A stretch of DNA of 64,000 nt from Kineosporia corallincola (GTDB taxonomy: Bacteria > Actinomycetota > Actinomycetes > Actinomycetales > Kineosporiaceae): assembly GCF_018499875.1 (NCBI RefSeq), contig NZ_JAHBAY010000007.1, positions 186,001-250,000 of the forward strand, read 5' to 3'. This document shows, piece after piece, positions 1 to 8,343 of the stretch. The notes beneath the pieces were generated by a model. That model had not been told where the DNA came from. It was given only the letters and a program-made list of their open reading frames with translations, and ran no database searches. Within the stretch, counting starts at the first letter, position 1, and each line of letters begins with the position of its first letter. The translations under genes and the position numbers were made by a program.

Positions 1-31
1 CGAGACCCGCCAGCAGGGTGGGCTCACTCAC
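1..31 (-). CDS. start of a truncated gene downstream of the GH3 gene
   Basis: A GTG start overlaps the TGA stop of the hexosaminidase gene as GTGA, the same coupling used between the two permease genes of this operon. Only ten codons are present, reading MSEPTLLAGL, before the window ends. The N-terminus would suit a sugar kinase of the BadF/ROK type, whose nucleotide loop begins with a similar hydrophobic strand, and such a kinase would suit an amino-sugar operon. That is a guess; ten residues cannot identify a family. Confidence 0.4.
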   Translation of the reverse strand, partial: MSEPTLLAGL

Positions 32-1506
32 CGCATACCACCCAGAACTTCCGCCGCCGCGCGCAGACTCACCGACGATCCTCCGTACGTCCATATCGCG
101 GCCGCCCCGGGCAGTCCCGTGGGCGAACCATCAGCATCCACCACCGGCCAGCCGGTTTCGACCGTTACCAGATCCGGGCGTGCCCGGGCGATCCGCTCCA
201 ACCGGTCGGCCACCCAGGCGTGCCGGTGCGCGTCGCGCACCAGTGCCACCAGGGGCCGGTCACCCACCTCGGCCAGAACGGTCGCCGGGTCGTCGGTGGG
301 TGTGAAAGATCGTTTGTCCGCCCCCTCCAGAAGATCGAGCGGCAAAGTCCACGGTACCTCACCTGCGGCGATCCCAGGAGTGACGTGAAACTCAAGTAGC
401 ACAGCGTGTTTCCGGGTGATGAGTTCGTGCGGACCGCGCACGAACAGGGCCCGCCGGGCGGCATCGCGATCGGCGTCCTCGCTGCCGGGCCCGGTCCCGG
501 CCGGCTGCTGCCGGGCGACCAGCGCGTCCACCCGCCCCGCCGCCTCGGCGAGCCGTCGGGCGGGCAGCCTGCCGTCGCCGACCGCGGCCACGATGTCGTC
601 GATCACCCAGGTCAGCACCGCCTCCATCGCGCCCGGCGCGCGCTCCGGGCCGATGCACAGCAGGTCCGCACCGGCCGCCAGGGCGGCCACCGCGGCCCGT
701 CCAGGCCCGCCGTAGGGCTTTGCCACCCCGGCCATGTCGAGGGCGTCGGTGACGATCACCCCGTCGAAACCCAGCTCCCCGCGCAGGATCCCGAGCACGG
801 CCGGACTGGTCGTGGCCGGGTTCGCGGCGTCCACCGCGGCCAGCACCACGTGCGAGGTCATCACCGCCGGCACCCCGGCCGCCACCGCCGCCGCGAACGG
901 CACCAGTTCCCGCTGCCGCACGGTGTCCAGGTCGATGTCCAGTCGTGGCATCGCCAGGTGCGAGTCGGTCACCGTGGCGCCGTGGCCGGGAAAATGCTTG
1001 ACGCAGGCCGCGACCCCGGCCTGTTCCAGCCCGGCAGCGAACGCCACGGTGTGCCGGGCCACCAGGTCCGGTGTCGCCCCGAAGCTGCGTACCCCGATCA
1101 CCGGGTTGTCCGGCTCGCAGTTCACGTCGGCGACCGGTCCCAGGTCCAGATCGATCCCGATGCGGCGCAGGCGCTTTCCGATCCCGGCCGCCACCGCGGT
1201 GGTCAGCTCCGGGTCGTCCACCGCGCCGAGCACCGCGTGCCCGGCGGTCCGGCCACCACGCACCGCGTCCAGGCGGGTGACGTCGCCGCCCTCCTCGTCG
1301 AGCGTCACCAGGCAGCCGGCCGGTGAGCTCTCGTGGATCCGCGCCACGAGGGCCGCGGCCTGATCGTCGTCCCCGGTCAGGTTCGTGCCGAACAGGCACA
1401 CCGAACCGATGCCCTCACCCAGCCGGAACCGCATCCAGCCAGGCAGTTCCAGGCCGTGGAACGACGGCATCAGCACCCGGTGGGCCTGACGGTGGATCTC
1501 GTTCAT
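28..1506 (-). CDS. GH3 beta-N-acetylhexosaminidase, NagZ type
   Basis: A 492-aa glycoside hydrolase family 3 enzyme expected to release terminal beta-linked N-acetylglucosamine. The NagZ signature KHFPGHG is at residues 170-176 and is followed by D181-S-H183, the Asp-His dyad that replaces the usual acid/base in NagZ enzymes. The nucleophile is D254 in VTDALDMAG, and EEGGDVTRL lies near residue 71. No signal peptide is visible, so it should act in the cytoplasm on imported substrate. The C-terminal ~190 residues form a second domain, longer than in minimal NagZ. The ATG start overlaps the upstream permease stop as ATGA, which sets the start and rejects a longer open frame reaching to 1809. 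The context resembles Streptomyces das-type chitobiose loci. Muropeptide-derived GlcNAc is an alternative substrate. Confidence 0.88.
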   Translation of the reverse strand: MNEIHRQAHRVLMPSFHGLELPGWMRFRLGEGIGSVCLFGTNLTGDDDQAAALVARIHESSPAGCLVTLDEEGGDVTRLDAVRGGRTAGHAVLGAVDDPELTTAVAAGIGKRLRRIGIDLDLGPVADVNCEPDNPVIGVRSFGATPDLVARHTVAFAAGLEQAGVAACVKHFPGHGATVTDSHLAMPRLDIDLDTVRQRELVPFAAAVAAGVPAVMTSHVVLAAVDAANPATTSPAVLGILRGELGFDGVIVTDALDMAGVAKPYGGPGRAAVAALAAGADLLCIGPERAPGAMEAVLTWVIDDIVAAVGDGRLPARRLAEAAGRVDALVARQQPAGTGPGSEDADRDAARRALFVRGPHELITRKHAVLLEFHVTPGIAAGEVPWTLPLDLLEGADKRSFTPTDDPATVLAEVGDRPLVALVRDAHRHAWVADRLERIARARPDLVTVETGWPVVDADGSPTGLPGAAAIWTYGGSSVSLRAAAEVLGGMR

Positions 1507-2399
1507 CCCTTGACAGCTCCTGCCACGAGCCCCTCGGTCATCCGGCTCTGGACCAGCAGGAAGAACACGATCACCGGGATCGCCATCAAGGTCGACCCGG
1601 CCATCACCCCGCCCCAGTCGGTGCCCTTGGCGCCCTCGTTGAAGGTCTGGAGCCAGACCGGAAGTGTCTGGTTCTCCGGCTTGTTCATCAGGACCAGCGC
1701 GAACGTGAACTCGTTCCAGGCCTGGATGAACGCGAACGTCCCGGTCGCCACCAGTCCCGGCGCCATCAGCGGGAAGGTGATCCGGCGGAACGCCTGGAAA
1801 CGGCTGCACCCGTCCACCATCGCGGCCTCCTCCAGCTCGACCGGCACCCCGGCGACGAACCCGCGCAGCGTCCAGATCGTGAACGGCAGCACGAACACCA
1901 GGTACACCAGGGTCAGGCCGAGCGCGGTGTTCACCAGCTGCCAGCCGTCCAGCACCTTGAACAGCGAGATCACCATCGCCTCGGCCGGCACCATCTGCAC
2001 GATCAGCACGGTGACCACGAAGCCGGTGCGCCCGCGGAACCGGAACCGGCTCAGCGCCACGGCGGCCAGCAGGGCCAGCACCAGCGCCGCCGCCACGGTG
2101 AGCAGCGTGACGGTCAGGCTGTTGCGCAGCGCGTGCAGGAACTCGCCCTGCGCGAAGGCCTTGCGGTAGTTGTTCAGCGTGGCGTTCCAGGGCAGCAGGT
2201 GCGGGGTGTCGCTCTGGATGTCGACGCCGCGCTGGAACGAGGTGTTGATCATCCAGTACACCGGGAGGATCGCGATCAGCACCACCACGACCGCGGCCGT
2301 GTTCGCCGCCCAGTCACCCACCCGGGGACGCTTTTTCGGCCGGGGTGCCGGGACGCCGGGTCGGGCGGTGGTGCGGGGGACGGCGCTGAGCGTGCTCAC
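1503..2399 (-). CDS. sugar ABC transporter permease, MalG/DasC type
   Basis: A 298-aa inner-membrane permease of the carbohydrate uptake transporter-1 family. It has an N-terminal cytoplasmic stretch of about 30 residues, a first membrane helix (VVVVLIAILPVYWMI), and the EAA loop EEAAMVDGCSRFQAFRRI that docks on the ATPase. The GTG start overlaps the stop of the upstream permease as GTGA, so translation is coupled. No ATPase gene is present in the locus, as is usual for actinobacterial CUT1 systems that share MsiK. It acts with the adjacent permease and binding lipoprotein. Confidence 0.9.
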   Translation of the reverse strand: MSTLSAVPRTTARPGVPAPRPKKRPRVGDWAANTAAVVVVLIAILPVYWMINTSFQRGVDIQSDTPHLLPWNATLNNYRKAFAQGEFLHALRNSLTVTLLTVAAALVLALLAAVALSRFRFRGRTGFVVTVLIVQMVPAEAMVISLFKVLDGWQLVNTALGLTLVYLVFVLPFTIWTLRGFVAGVPVELEEAAMVDGCSRFQAFRRITFPLMAPGLVATGTFAFIQAWNEFTFALVLMNKPENQTLPVWLQTFNEGAKGTDWGGVMAGSTLMAIPVIVFFLLVQSRMTEGLVAGAVKG

Positions 2400-3340
2400 A
2401 GCTCCTCCTGGCGAGTGATCTGACGCAGATAGAACACCGTGAACCCGAGCGTGATCAGCACCATCACGACCGCCACCGCGGCACCCAGGTCGAACTTGTT
2501 CTCGCCGAACGCCACCCGGTACGCGTACACCCCGAGCAGGTTCGTGTCGCGGGAGATGCCGCCGGCCTTCTGGAGCACGTAGATCTGGGTGAACACCCGG
2601 AAGTCCCAGAGCACCGACAGCGCGGTCAGGATCAGCACCACCGGCCGCAGGAACGGCATGATCACGTGCCGGAAGCGCTGCCAGGCGTTCGCCCCGTCGA
2701 GCTGCGCGGCCTCCAGCACCTCGCCGGGCACCTGGGTGAGACCGGCGTACAGCGTGAACGCCACGAACGGGATGCCCATCCAGACCACGATGATCAGTGC
2801 GACGCCGAAGAACGACCACGGGTTCGTCAGCCAGGAGTGGCCGTGGAAGTCGCCGCCCAGGGCGGTGAGAAGCCAGTTCACCAGCCCGTACTGGGTGTCG
2901 AACAGCCACTGCCAGACCACCGTCGCCGACAGCGGCGGCATCGCCCAGGCCAGCAGCAGCGACACGATCAGTGCCAGGCGCAGCACCCGGCCCACCCGGC
3001 GGGTCAGCAGGGCCACCAGCATGCCCAGCACCATGGTTAGAACAACTGCCGCGAAACAGAATCCGACGGTGCGGTAGAGGACGTGCCAGAACTGGGTGTC
3101 CTGGAGAATCGTGGTGTAGTTGGCCGCGCCGACCCAGTCCGGCGGGGCGCCGAACTGCTGCTTCAGGCCGAACTTCTGCATCGAGAGCACGACCAGCCGG
3201 GCGAACGGGTAGCCCAGCACCAGGGCGAGCACCAGCGCCGCGGGCAGCAGAAGCGCGTACGGCACCAGGTTCCGGGGCCTGCGCCCCGTCGCGGGCCGGC
3301 TCGCGGCCCGCGACGGGGTCAGGGGAGTGAAAGTGGACAT
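2396..3340 (-). CDS. sugar ABC transporter permease, MalF/DasB type
   Basis: A 314-aa permease with a first membrane helix at about residues 25-48, further helices, and the EAA loop EVLEAAQLDGANAWQRF near residue 210. It forms the heterodimeric channel with the following permease. Its ATG overlaps the stop codon of the binding-protein gene by one base (TAATG), placing it firmly in the operon. The substrate is inferred only from the linked NagZ-type hydrolase, so amino-sugar oligosaccharides are likely but not proven. Confidence 0.9.
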   Translation of the reverse strand: MSTFTPLTPSRAASRPATGRRPRNLVPYALLLPAALVLALVLGYPFARLVVLSMQKFGLKQQFGAPPDWVGAANYTTILQDTQFWHVLYRTVGFCFAAVVLTMVLGMLVALLTRRVGRVLRLALIVSLLLAWAMPPLSATVVWQWLFDTQYGLVNWLLTALGGDFHGHSWLTNPWSFFGVALIIVVWMGIPFVAFTLYAGLTQVPGEVLEAAQLDGANAWQRFRHVIMPFLRPVVLILTALSVLWDFRVFTQIYVLQKAGGISRDTNLLGVYAYRVAFGENKFDLGAAVAVVMVLITLGFTVFYLRQITRQEEL

Positions 3341-4623
3341 TACTGGTTCAGCGCCGACGCGATCGCCTCGTCGGCGGTCTTCGTCTCGGTGGCGATGTCC
3401 TTGCCCTGGGCGATGGCGACCAGCATGTCGGGCAGCACCGAGCCGGCCTCCACGCCGGCCCAGTTCTCGCTGGCCGGGGTGAACCGGGTGTTCTCCGCCG
3501 CCTCGGCCTGGGCCTTCGCCGCCTCGTCACCCGAGACCTCGCCGAGCAGCGACTTCTTCACCGGCAGCAGGCCGAGATCGGCCAGCTTGGTCTGGTACTC
3601 GTCGCCGGACAGGATCTTCAGCAGGCTCAGCGCCAGTTCCGGGTGCTCCGACTTGGCCGACACAGCCAGGTTGGAGCCGCCCAGGAACGACGGCGCCAGG
3701 GTGCCCTCGGTTTTGCCGGGCAGGGCGAACGCGCCGATGTCCTTCTCCAGCTTCGGGCAGCCGTCGTCCTCGTTGACGATCTGCCCGACCTTCCAGCCCG
3801 GGCCCATCAGCATGCCGATCCTGCCCTTGCAGAAGTCCAGGTAGTCCTTGGACTCGTCGGCGTCCTTCGGGGCGGCCGAGGCGGTGTCCATGATGGTCTT
3901 CACCGTGGTCAGGCCCGCCACCGACCCCGGCGTGGAGAGCTGGCCGGTCCACTGCCCGCCGTTCTGCGTGGCGATGTCACCGCCGTTGTCCCAGATGAAA
4001 GGCAGTGCGGCGTACCAGTACTTGCCGGGGAAGTAGATCCCGGAGAAGTCTTCGGTGTCGCTGTTCTCCTGCTTCAGCTTCACCCCGGCGTCGACGAATT
4101 CCTGCGTGGTGGTGGGAATCTCGATCCCAGCGTCCTTGAAAAGATCCTTACGGTACACCACGATCCGGGCGCCGCCGTAATAGGGCACGCCGTAGAACCG
4201 GCCGTCGTAGCTGCCCGACTCGACCAGGCTCTGCACCAGGTCGTCGCCGCCCAGCTCGGCCTTGCGGTCGGTGATGTCGAGCAGCGCCCCGGCCGCCTCG
4301 AAGGCCTGCGCCTGGGTGTTGCCCAGCTCCACCACGTCCGGGCTGTCGTTGCTGGACAGCGACGTGGTCAGCTTCTCCACGATGCCGGTCCACTGCTGCC
4401 GCTCGAACTCCAGCGTGGAGCCCGGGTTCTGCTTCTCGAACTCGGTCTTGGCGTAGTCGACGAGCTCCTGCGGGGTGTCCTCCCCGTTCAGCCAGAGCCG
4501 GATCGTGCCGGTCTGCGCCGCGCCTTCGGTGTCACTGCTTGCGGTGTCGTCGCTGCCGCCCCCACAGGCGGACAGAGCGAGTGCGGTGGCGATACCCACC
4601 GCGGCCAGAGCACGGATCTTCAC
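3340..4623 (-). CDS. extracellular sugar-binding lipoprotein of the ABC transporter
   Basis: A 427-aa solute-binding protein of the CUT1 type. The signal peptide ends in the lipobox LSAC with lipidated C20, followed by a flexible Gly/Ser/Thr linker, so it should be anchored on the outer face of the membrane. The body reads as a periplasmic-binding fold (TIRLWLNGED at about residues 40-49, then GIYFPGKYWYAALPFIW). It is the first transporter gene in the operon, 97 bases downstream of the ROK regulator, and delivers sugar to the two permeases. A ribosome site GGAGG lies just before the ATG. Confidence 0.9.
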   Translation of the reverse strand: MKIRALAAVGIATALALSACGGGSDDTASSDTEGAAQTGTIRLWLNGEDTPQELVDYAKTEFEKQNPGSTLEFERQQWTGIVEKLTTSLSSNDSPDVVELGNTQAQAFEAAGALLDITDRKAELGGDDLVQSLVESGSYDGRFYGVPYYGGARIVVYRKDLFKDAGIEIPTTTQEFVDAGVKLKQENSDTEDFSGIYFPGKYWYAALPFIWDNGGDIATQNGGQWTGQLSTPGSVAGLTTVKTIMDTASAAPKDADESKDYLDFCKGRIGMLMGPGWKVGQIVNEDDGCPKLEKDIGAFALPGKTEGTLAPSFLGGSNLAVSAKSEHPELALSLLKILSGDEYQTKLADLGLLPVKKSLLGEVSGDEAAKAQAEAAENTRFTPASENWAGVEAGSVLPDMLVAIAQGKDIATETKTADEAIASALNQ

Positions 4624-4720
4624 GAGTTCCTCCGAGTGGAACGGTTGCGAAAATGGGTGTGCGGGGCTGACGGCACGGCTCCGGAATCAGATGCCGCACC
4701 GCTTCTTTCGAGCAGGTTCG

Positions 4721-5851
4721 CTAGGAGACGCCGAGTTCGCCGGAGAGCACGAGCACGGCGGATCCGAGCAGGATGCTGTTCTCGTGGAGCGTGGACAGGC
4801 GGATGTCGAGGGCCTGGCCGACGACCGGCAGCACCCGCCGCCTCACCGCCGTGGAGGCCGCATCGAGGAGAGCGCCGCCGAGCAGGTCCGGCGGGCCGGT
4901 GAGCACGACCTCGCCGAGGTCGAGCGTGCTGATCACGGGGGCGAGCGCGATCCCGAGACTGGTGCCGGCGCCGGCCAGCACCTCCTGCTGCTCGGGGCCG
5001 GGCAGTTCGGCCAGCCGTGCGCGCAGCTGCGGCACGGCCAGCAGGCGTTCCAGGCAGCCGGAACGTCCGCAGGCGCAGGGCAGTCCGGGCTCCTCCACGA
5101 TCAGGTGCCCGATCTCACCGGCGGCGAACCGGTCGCCACGTACCAGGGCGCCGTCGAGCAGAATGCCTGCCCCGACGCCCATTCCGACGGTCAGCACCAG
5201 GACCCCACGGCCGGTGGCACCGCCGAAGCTGTGTTCGGCCAGGGCGGCCGCGTTCGCGTCGTTCGCCACGTGGACCGGCCGGCCCAGGCCGTCGCGCAGC
5301 ACCTCGGCCAGCGGCATGCCGGACCAGCCCAGGTTGGGGGCGTTCAGCACCACGCCGTCCGGGTTCACCACGCCCGGGCTGCCCACCCCGATGCCCAGCA
5401 CCGGCCGTTCCGCCTGGTCCATCAGGTCACGCGCCAGATCGGTGACGGCCTGCGCGGCGGCCTCGCCGGTGCGGCCCCGCCGGGGGATCTCGCTGGTGCT
5501 CAGCACGGTGCCGACCAGGTCGACCACGGCACCCCGGAACGAGGTGTCGCGAGACAGGTCGAGGCTCACGATGTGGGCGGCCGAGGGATCGAAACCGACC
5601 AGCGTGGCGGGCTTTCCGACCCGGGCGCCGGCGCGGGTGCCGAGTTCGACGGCCAGTCCCTCGGCGATCAGCTCACTCACCAGCGCCCCGATCGTCACCG
5701 GGGTGAGCGAGGTGACCCGCGCCAGGTCGGCCCGGCTCTGCGGGCCGTCGCTGTACAGCGACTGGAGCACCAGGGACCGGTTGTAGACGCGGGCCTGGCC
5801 AGGCATGACCTTGGTGGTCGGGCGGAGGGCCCGGCCGGGGGTGGCTGGCAT
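4721..5851 (-). CDS. ROK-family transcriptional regulator of the sugar operon
   Basis: A 376-aa repressor-type ROK protein. An N-terminal winged helix-turn-helix covers about residues 35-70 (SRADLARVTSLTPVTIGALV). It is followed by a sugar-kinase-like ROK domain with GIGVGSPGVVN, the NDANAAALAEH sequence and the zinc-binding CACGRSGC motif. It heads the minus-strand cluster and probably senses the imported sugar or its phosphate. The first ATG lies only 6 nt from a plausible -10 box, which suggests a leaderless message; a second ATG 15 codons in is an alternative. A 15-bp imperfect palindrome sits inside its promoter, implying autoregulation. Confidence 0.88.
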   Translation of the reverse strand: MPATPGRALRPTTKVMPGQARVYNRSLVLQSLYSDGPQSRADLARVTSLTPVTIGALVSELIAEGLAVELGTRAGARVGKPATLVGFDPSAAHIVSLDLSRDTSFRGAVVDLVGTVLSTSEIPRRGRTGEAAAQAVTDLARDLMDQAERPVLGIGVGSPGVVNPDGVVLNAPNLGWSGMPLAEVLRDGLGRPVHVANDANAAALAEHSFGGATGRGVLVLTVGMGVGAGILLDGALVRGDRFAAGEIGHLIVEEPGLPCACGRSGCLERLLAVPQLRARLAELPGPEQQEVLAGAGTSLGIALAPVISTLDLGEVVLTGPPDLLGGALLDAASTAVRRRVLPVVGQALDIRLSTLHENSILLGSAVLVLSGELGVS

Positions 5852-5857
5852 TTTTTT

Positions 5858-5886
5858 AGTGAAGCGTCTTTATAAAACGGCGTCAA
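5858..5886 (-). promoter_or_regulatory. promoter and candidate ROK operator
   Basis: On the minus strand a -35 box TTGACG (5886-5881) is separated by 17 bp from a weak -10 TTCACT (5863-5858), with the ATG six bases further on. The spacer holds the A/T-rich palindrome CGTCTTTATAAAACG (5865-5879; 12 of 14 paired positions agree), conspicuous in this GC-rich DNA. Binding of the ROK protein there would block the promoter. The assignment is inferred from position. Confidence 0.55.
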
Positions 5887-5951
5887 GGGTGCGCCGAGCA
5901 CGTAACGCGTTCGTCATGGGTGTTTCGGTGCGGGAGGACCGGGGCAAAGGT

Positions 5952-5990
5952 ACAGCCCGTGACCGGTCGCGGGGAGCGGTCACGGGCTGT
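5952..5990 (-). terminator. strong hairpin between the qor-like gene and the ROK gene
   Basis: A perfect 14-bp inverted repeat (arms 5952-5965 and 5977-5990, ACAGCCCGTGACCG) with an 11-nt loop. It lies about 100 bases beyond the stop of the minus-strand oxidoreductase gene and upstream of the ROK promoter. There is no clear U-tract, so it is a GC-type terminator or insulator. Confidence 0.65.
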
Positions 5991-6036
5991 TCTTCGGGGT
6001 TGTTCCGCCGACTGCCCCGCCGGCTGTTCCGTCAAT

Positions 6037-6080
6037 GGTGGACGACGACCGGGCCGCGACCGGCGCGGCCGCCGTCCACC
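6037..6080 (-). terminator. nested hairpin just after the oxidoreductase gene
   Basis: Outer arms GGTGGACG/CGTCCACC (6037-6044 and 6073-6080) enclose a perfect 7-bp inner stem GGCCGCG/CGCGGCC (6052-6058 and 6064-6070). It begins 13 bases after the stop codon of the gene ending at 6094, as expected for a transcript-end structure. Confidence 0.5.
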
Positions 6081-6093
6081 GGGAGACGGCCGG

Positions 6094-6945
6094 TCAGAGC
6101 GCGGCCCGGACGGCGTCCTCCAGTGAGGTGGTGGGGCGCCCGAGGAGCCGGGACAGGTCACCGGTGCCGACGTGCAGCTCGCCGTCGCGGATGGCGCGGT
6201 CGACGTCCGCCAGGATCTGCGGCAGCGGGGCCGGGAGACCCACACCGGCCAGGATCTCGGCGAAGGTGTCGGTGGGAACGTCGTTGTAGACCACCGGCTT
6301 CCCGGTCTGCCGGCTCACCTCGGCCGCCAGCTCGGACAGCGTGAACGACTCGTCGCCGCCCATCTCGTACACCTCGCCGCCGCCGGCGTTCAGCAGCGCG
6401 GCCACGTCGGCCCCGGCGAAGTCGGCGCGCGTCGCGGCGCTGATCCGGCCACCGCCCGCGGCCCCGGTGACCGCGCCCTGCTCCAGGTAGACCGGGATCT
6501 GGGCGGTGTAGTTCTCGAAGTACCAGCCGTGGCGCAGCAGCACCGTGGGCAGGCCGGAGGCCTTGAGCGCGGCCTCGGTGGCCAGGTGGTCGGAGGCCAG
6601 CTTCATCGTGGTGGTGCCGGCGTTCGCGATGCCGGTGTAGGCGATCAGCCCGACCTTGGCGGCCTTCGCGGCGTCGATCACGTTCTTGTGCTGGGGGATG
6701 CGCCGGCCGGGCTCGCTGCCGGAGACGAACAGCACCCGGTCGGCACCGTCGAAGGCGGCTGCCAGGGTCTGCGGCTGGTCGTAGTCGACGGTCTGCACCC
6801 GCACGCCGCTCGCGGCCAGCTCCGACAGCTTCTCCGGGTTGCGGCCACCGGCCACGATGTCGCCCGGCGTGACCCCCTTGGCCAGCAGGTCCTGGATGAC
6901 GAGCCGGCCGAGCTGTCCGGTGGCGGCGGTGACGACGATGGTCAT
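6094..6945 (-). CDS. NmrA-family NAD(P)H:quinone oxidoreductase (QOR2-like)
   Basis: A 283-aa atypical short-chain dehydrogenase. The N-terminal Rossmann motif TAATGQLGR (residues 5-13) binds NAD(P)H, and FVSGSEPGRR with HKNVIDAAKAA is typical of the QorB/YtfG group. Full length for the family and cytoplasmic. The ATG at 6945 is preceded by the ribosome site GAGGGAGA. It is divergent from an HxlR regulator gene, an arrangement seen for quinone- or electrophile-responsive reductases, so it probably reduces quinones or related electrophiles under that regulator. The exact substrate is not determined. Confidence 0.85.
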   Translation of the reverse strand: MTIVVTAATGQLGRLVIQDLLAKGVTPGDIVAGGRNPEKLSELAASGVRVQTVDYDQPQTLAAAFDGADRVLFVSGSEPGRRIPQHKNVIDAAKAAKVGLIAYTGIANAGTTTMKLASDHLATEAALKASGLPTVLLRHGWYFENYTAQIPVYLEQGAVTGAAGGGRISAATRADFAGADVAALLNAGGGEVYEMGGDESFTLSELAAEVSRQTGKPVVYNDVPTDTFAEILAGVGLPAPLPQILADVDRAIRDGELHVGTGDLSRLLGRPTTSLEDAVRAAL

Positions 6946-7013
6946 GATCTCCCTCTCGATAGCTGCTTGCCCCTGGGTCAAGGAAGCTTCTGCCAGCATG
7001 CTTCCCGATCGAA

Positions 7014-7038
7014 AGTACCCACTTTGAAGTAAGGTACT
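7014..7038. promoter_or_regulatory. candidate HxlR operator between the divergent genes
   Basis: Outer arms AGTACC (7014-7019) and GGTACT (7033-7038) pair perfectly, and inside them lies a second inverted repeat ACTT-TG-AAGT (7021-7030). The site is centred in the divergent intergenic space, 33 bases before the regulator start, where an HxlR dimer could control both genes. Confidence 0.6.
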
Positions 7039-7070
7039 GGCCACGCGGAAAGTATTGAGGTGAGCGCGCC

Positions 7071-7442
7071 GTGACGATTCAGCCGGAACTCGAACTCGCA
7101 GAGATGTTTCCCGACGGCACCTTCCCGTCGGACTGTCCCAGCCGGGTGGTGCTCGACCACATCACCAGCAAGTGGGGCGTGCTGATCCTGGTCGGCCTGT
7201 CCGGCCGCACCCTGCGCTGGGGCGAGCTGCGCCGGGTGGTGCAGGGCATCAGCGAGAAGATGCTGGCGCAGTCGCTGAAGACCCTGGAGGCCGACGGCCT
7301 GGTGCGGCGCGAGGCGCTGCCGGTGATCCCGCCGCACGTGGAATACAGCCTGACCCCGCTGGGTGAGGAACTGGTCGGCCTGCTCCGGCCCCTGCTCACC
7401 TGGACCGCCCGCAACGCCGACCGGATGCTCGCCCGGCGCTAG
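7071..7442 (+). CDS. HxlR-family winged-helix regulator
   Basis: A 123-aa single-domain regulator. The HxlR signature runs from residue 28 (LDHITSKWGVLILVGL) through LRWGELRRVVQGISEKML to the wing LVRREALPVIPPHVEYSLT. C22 near the N-terminus (DCPSR) lies where QorR/HypR-type members carry their redox or electrophile-sensing cysteine. The start is GTG, with AGGTGAG about ten bases upstream. It is divergent from the quinone oxidoreductase gene and probably represses it until the cysteine is modified. Confidence 0.9.
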   Translation: MTIQPELELAEMFPDGTFPSDCPSRVVLDHITSKWGVLILVGLSGRTLRWGELRRVVQGISEKMLAQSLKTLEADGLVRREALPVIPPHVEYSLTPLGEELVGLLRPLLTWTARNADRMLARR

Positions 7443-7494
7443 GGTTGCGAGATGCCCGGAACGGGCAGTTGGTTCGGTGGAGAGGGATGGACCT

Positions 7495-7947
7495 TTGAGC
7501 GAGATCTCGGTCGTTCTGGAGCGTGACGTCGTGGCCCCGCCCGACGCCACCTTCGACGCGCTGGCCGACTACACGATCATGCGGCCCAAGCTGCTGCCGG
7601 AGCAGATCACCGGTTACAAGGTGACCGCGGGCGGCACCGGCGAGGGCACGCACGTCACCTACGATCTGCACGCCACCAAGAAGCGCACCCGGCACGTCGA
7701 GGCCGTGGTCAGCGAGCCGCCGGCCGGGCAGCAGCTGCTGGAGTCCGACACCGGTTCCACGTTGCGCGTGCTCTGGGACGTCGCGGCCGCGCCCGGTGGC
7801 AGCAAGGTCACGGTGAAGATCAGCTGGCAGGGCGCCGGCGGTGTGAAGGGCTTCTTCGAGCGCACTTTCGCCCCGGGCGGCATCCGGCGCATCTACGGCG
7901 CCGAGCTCGACCGGCTCCAGCAGCAGATCGCCGAAGACCCGGAGTGA
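7495..7947 (+). CDS. SRPBCC / polyketide-cyclase-like protein
   Basis: A 150-aa protein of the START-like (SRPBCC) fold, which makes a deep hydrophobic pocket. It begins SEISVVLERDVVAPPDATFDALADY, has the central strand THVTYDLHATKKRTRHVE, and ends in the long C-terminal helix RIYGAELDRLQQQIAE. The TTG start at 7495 is chosen because GAGAGGGA lies 7 bases upstream; a GTG 18 bases earlier has no ribosome site. It is 52 bases after the HxlR gene, same strand, and could be co-transcribed. The ligand is unknown. Confidence 0.75.
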   Translation: MSEISVVLERDVVAPPDATFDALADYTIMRPKLLPEQITGYKVTAGGTGEGTHVTYDLHATKKRTRHVEAVVSEPPAGQQLLESDTGSTLRVLWDVAAAPGGSKVTVKISWQGAGGVKGFFERTFAPGGIRRIYGAELDRLQQQIAEDPE

Positions 7948-8104
7948 CGCCTCGCGGCCACATCTGACGGCGCCCGGTCCGGCCCGAGCCGGTGCCGGTC
8001 GTCGTGTCGTTCCTGCTGGCCGACGACCCCGGTGCGCGGTAGGTTCGCCGGAGGTGAACGGTTCTGCGAGATTGACGTCACGAGACCACGGACGGGGTAC
8101 GACG

Positions 8105-8332
8105 ATGAGCGAGACCACCAACTACCAGGCCACTTTCGACCTGATCGACGTCGACCACGACGGCCTGATCTCGGCCGCCGAGCTGAAGAACCTGATGGCC
8201 GCGCTCGGCGGCGAGGTCAGCGACGAGATGGCCGAGCACGCTGTGCAGGTCATCGACACCGACGGCGACGGGCTGGTCTCGCTGCCGGAACTGGCGGACT
8301 ACCTGAGCGAGAACTCCTCGCCGCAGCAGTAG
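8105..8332 (+). CDS. small two-EF-hand calcium-binding protein
   Basis: A 75-aa protein made almost entirely of a pair of EF-hands. Loop 1 is DVDHDGLISAAE (residues 15-26) and loop 2 is DTDGDGLVSLPE (51-62). Both have Asp at positions 1, 3 and 5, Gly at 6 and Glu at 12, so both should bind calcium. There is no signal peptide or membrane segment, so it is cytosolic and resembles the small calmodulin-like proteins of Streptomyces (CabD-type). The ATG at 8105 follows a weak GGGG site. It stands alone and convergent to a TPR gene. Confidence 0.85.
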   Translation: MSETTNYQATFDLIDVDHDGLISAAELKNLMAALGGEVSDEMAEHAVQVIDTDGDGLVSLPELADYLSENSSPQQ

Positions 8333-8343
8333 CGGCCGGTGAC

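Noticed and set aside
1507-1809. Extended N-terminus for the NagZ-type hydrolase
   Set aside because: The extra 101 codons lie inside the permease gene in another frame; the ATGA overlap at 1503-1506 gives the natural start.
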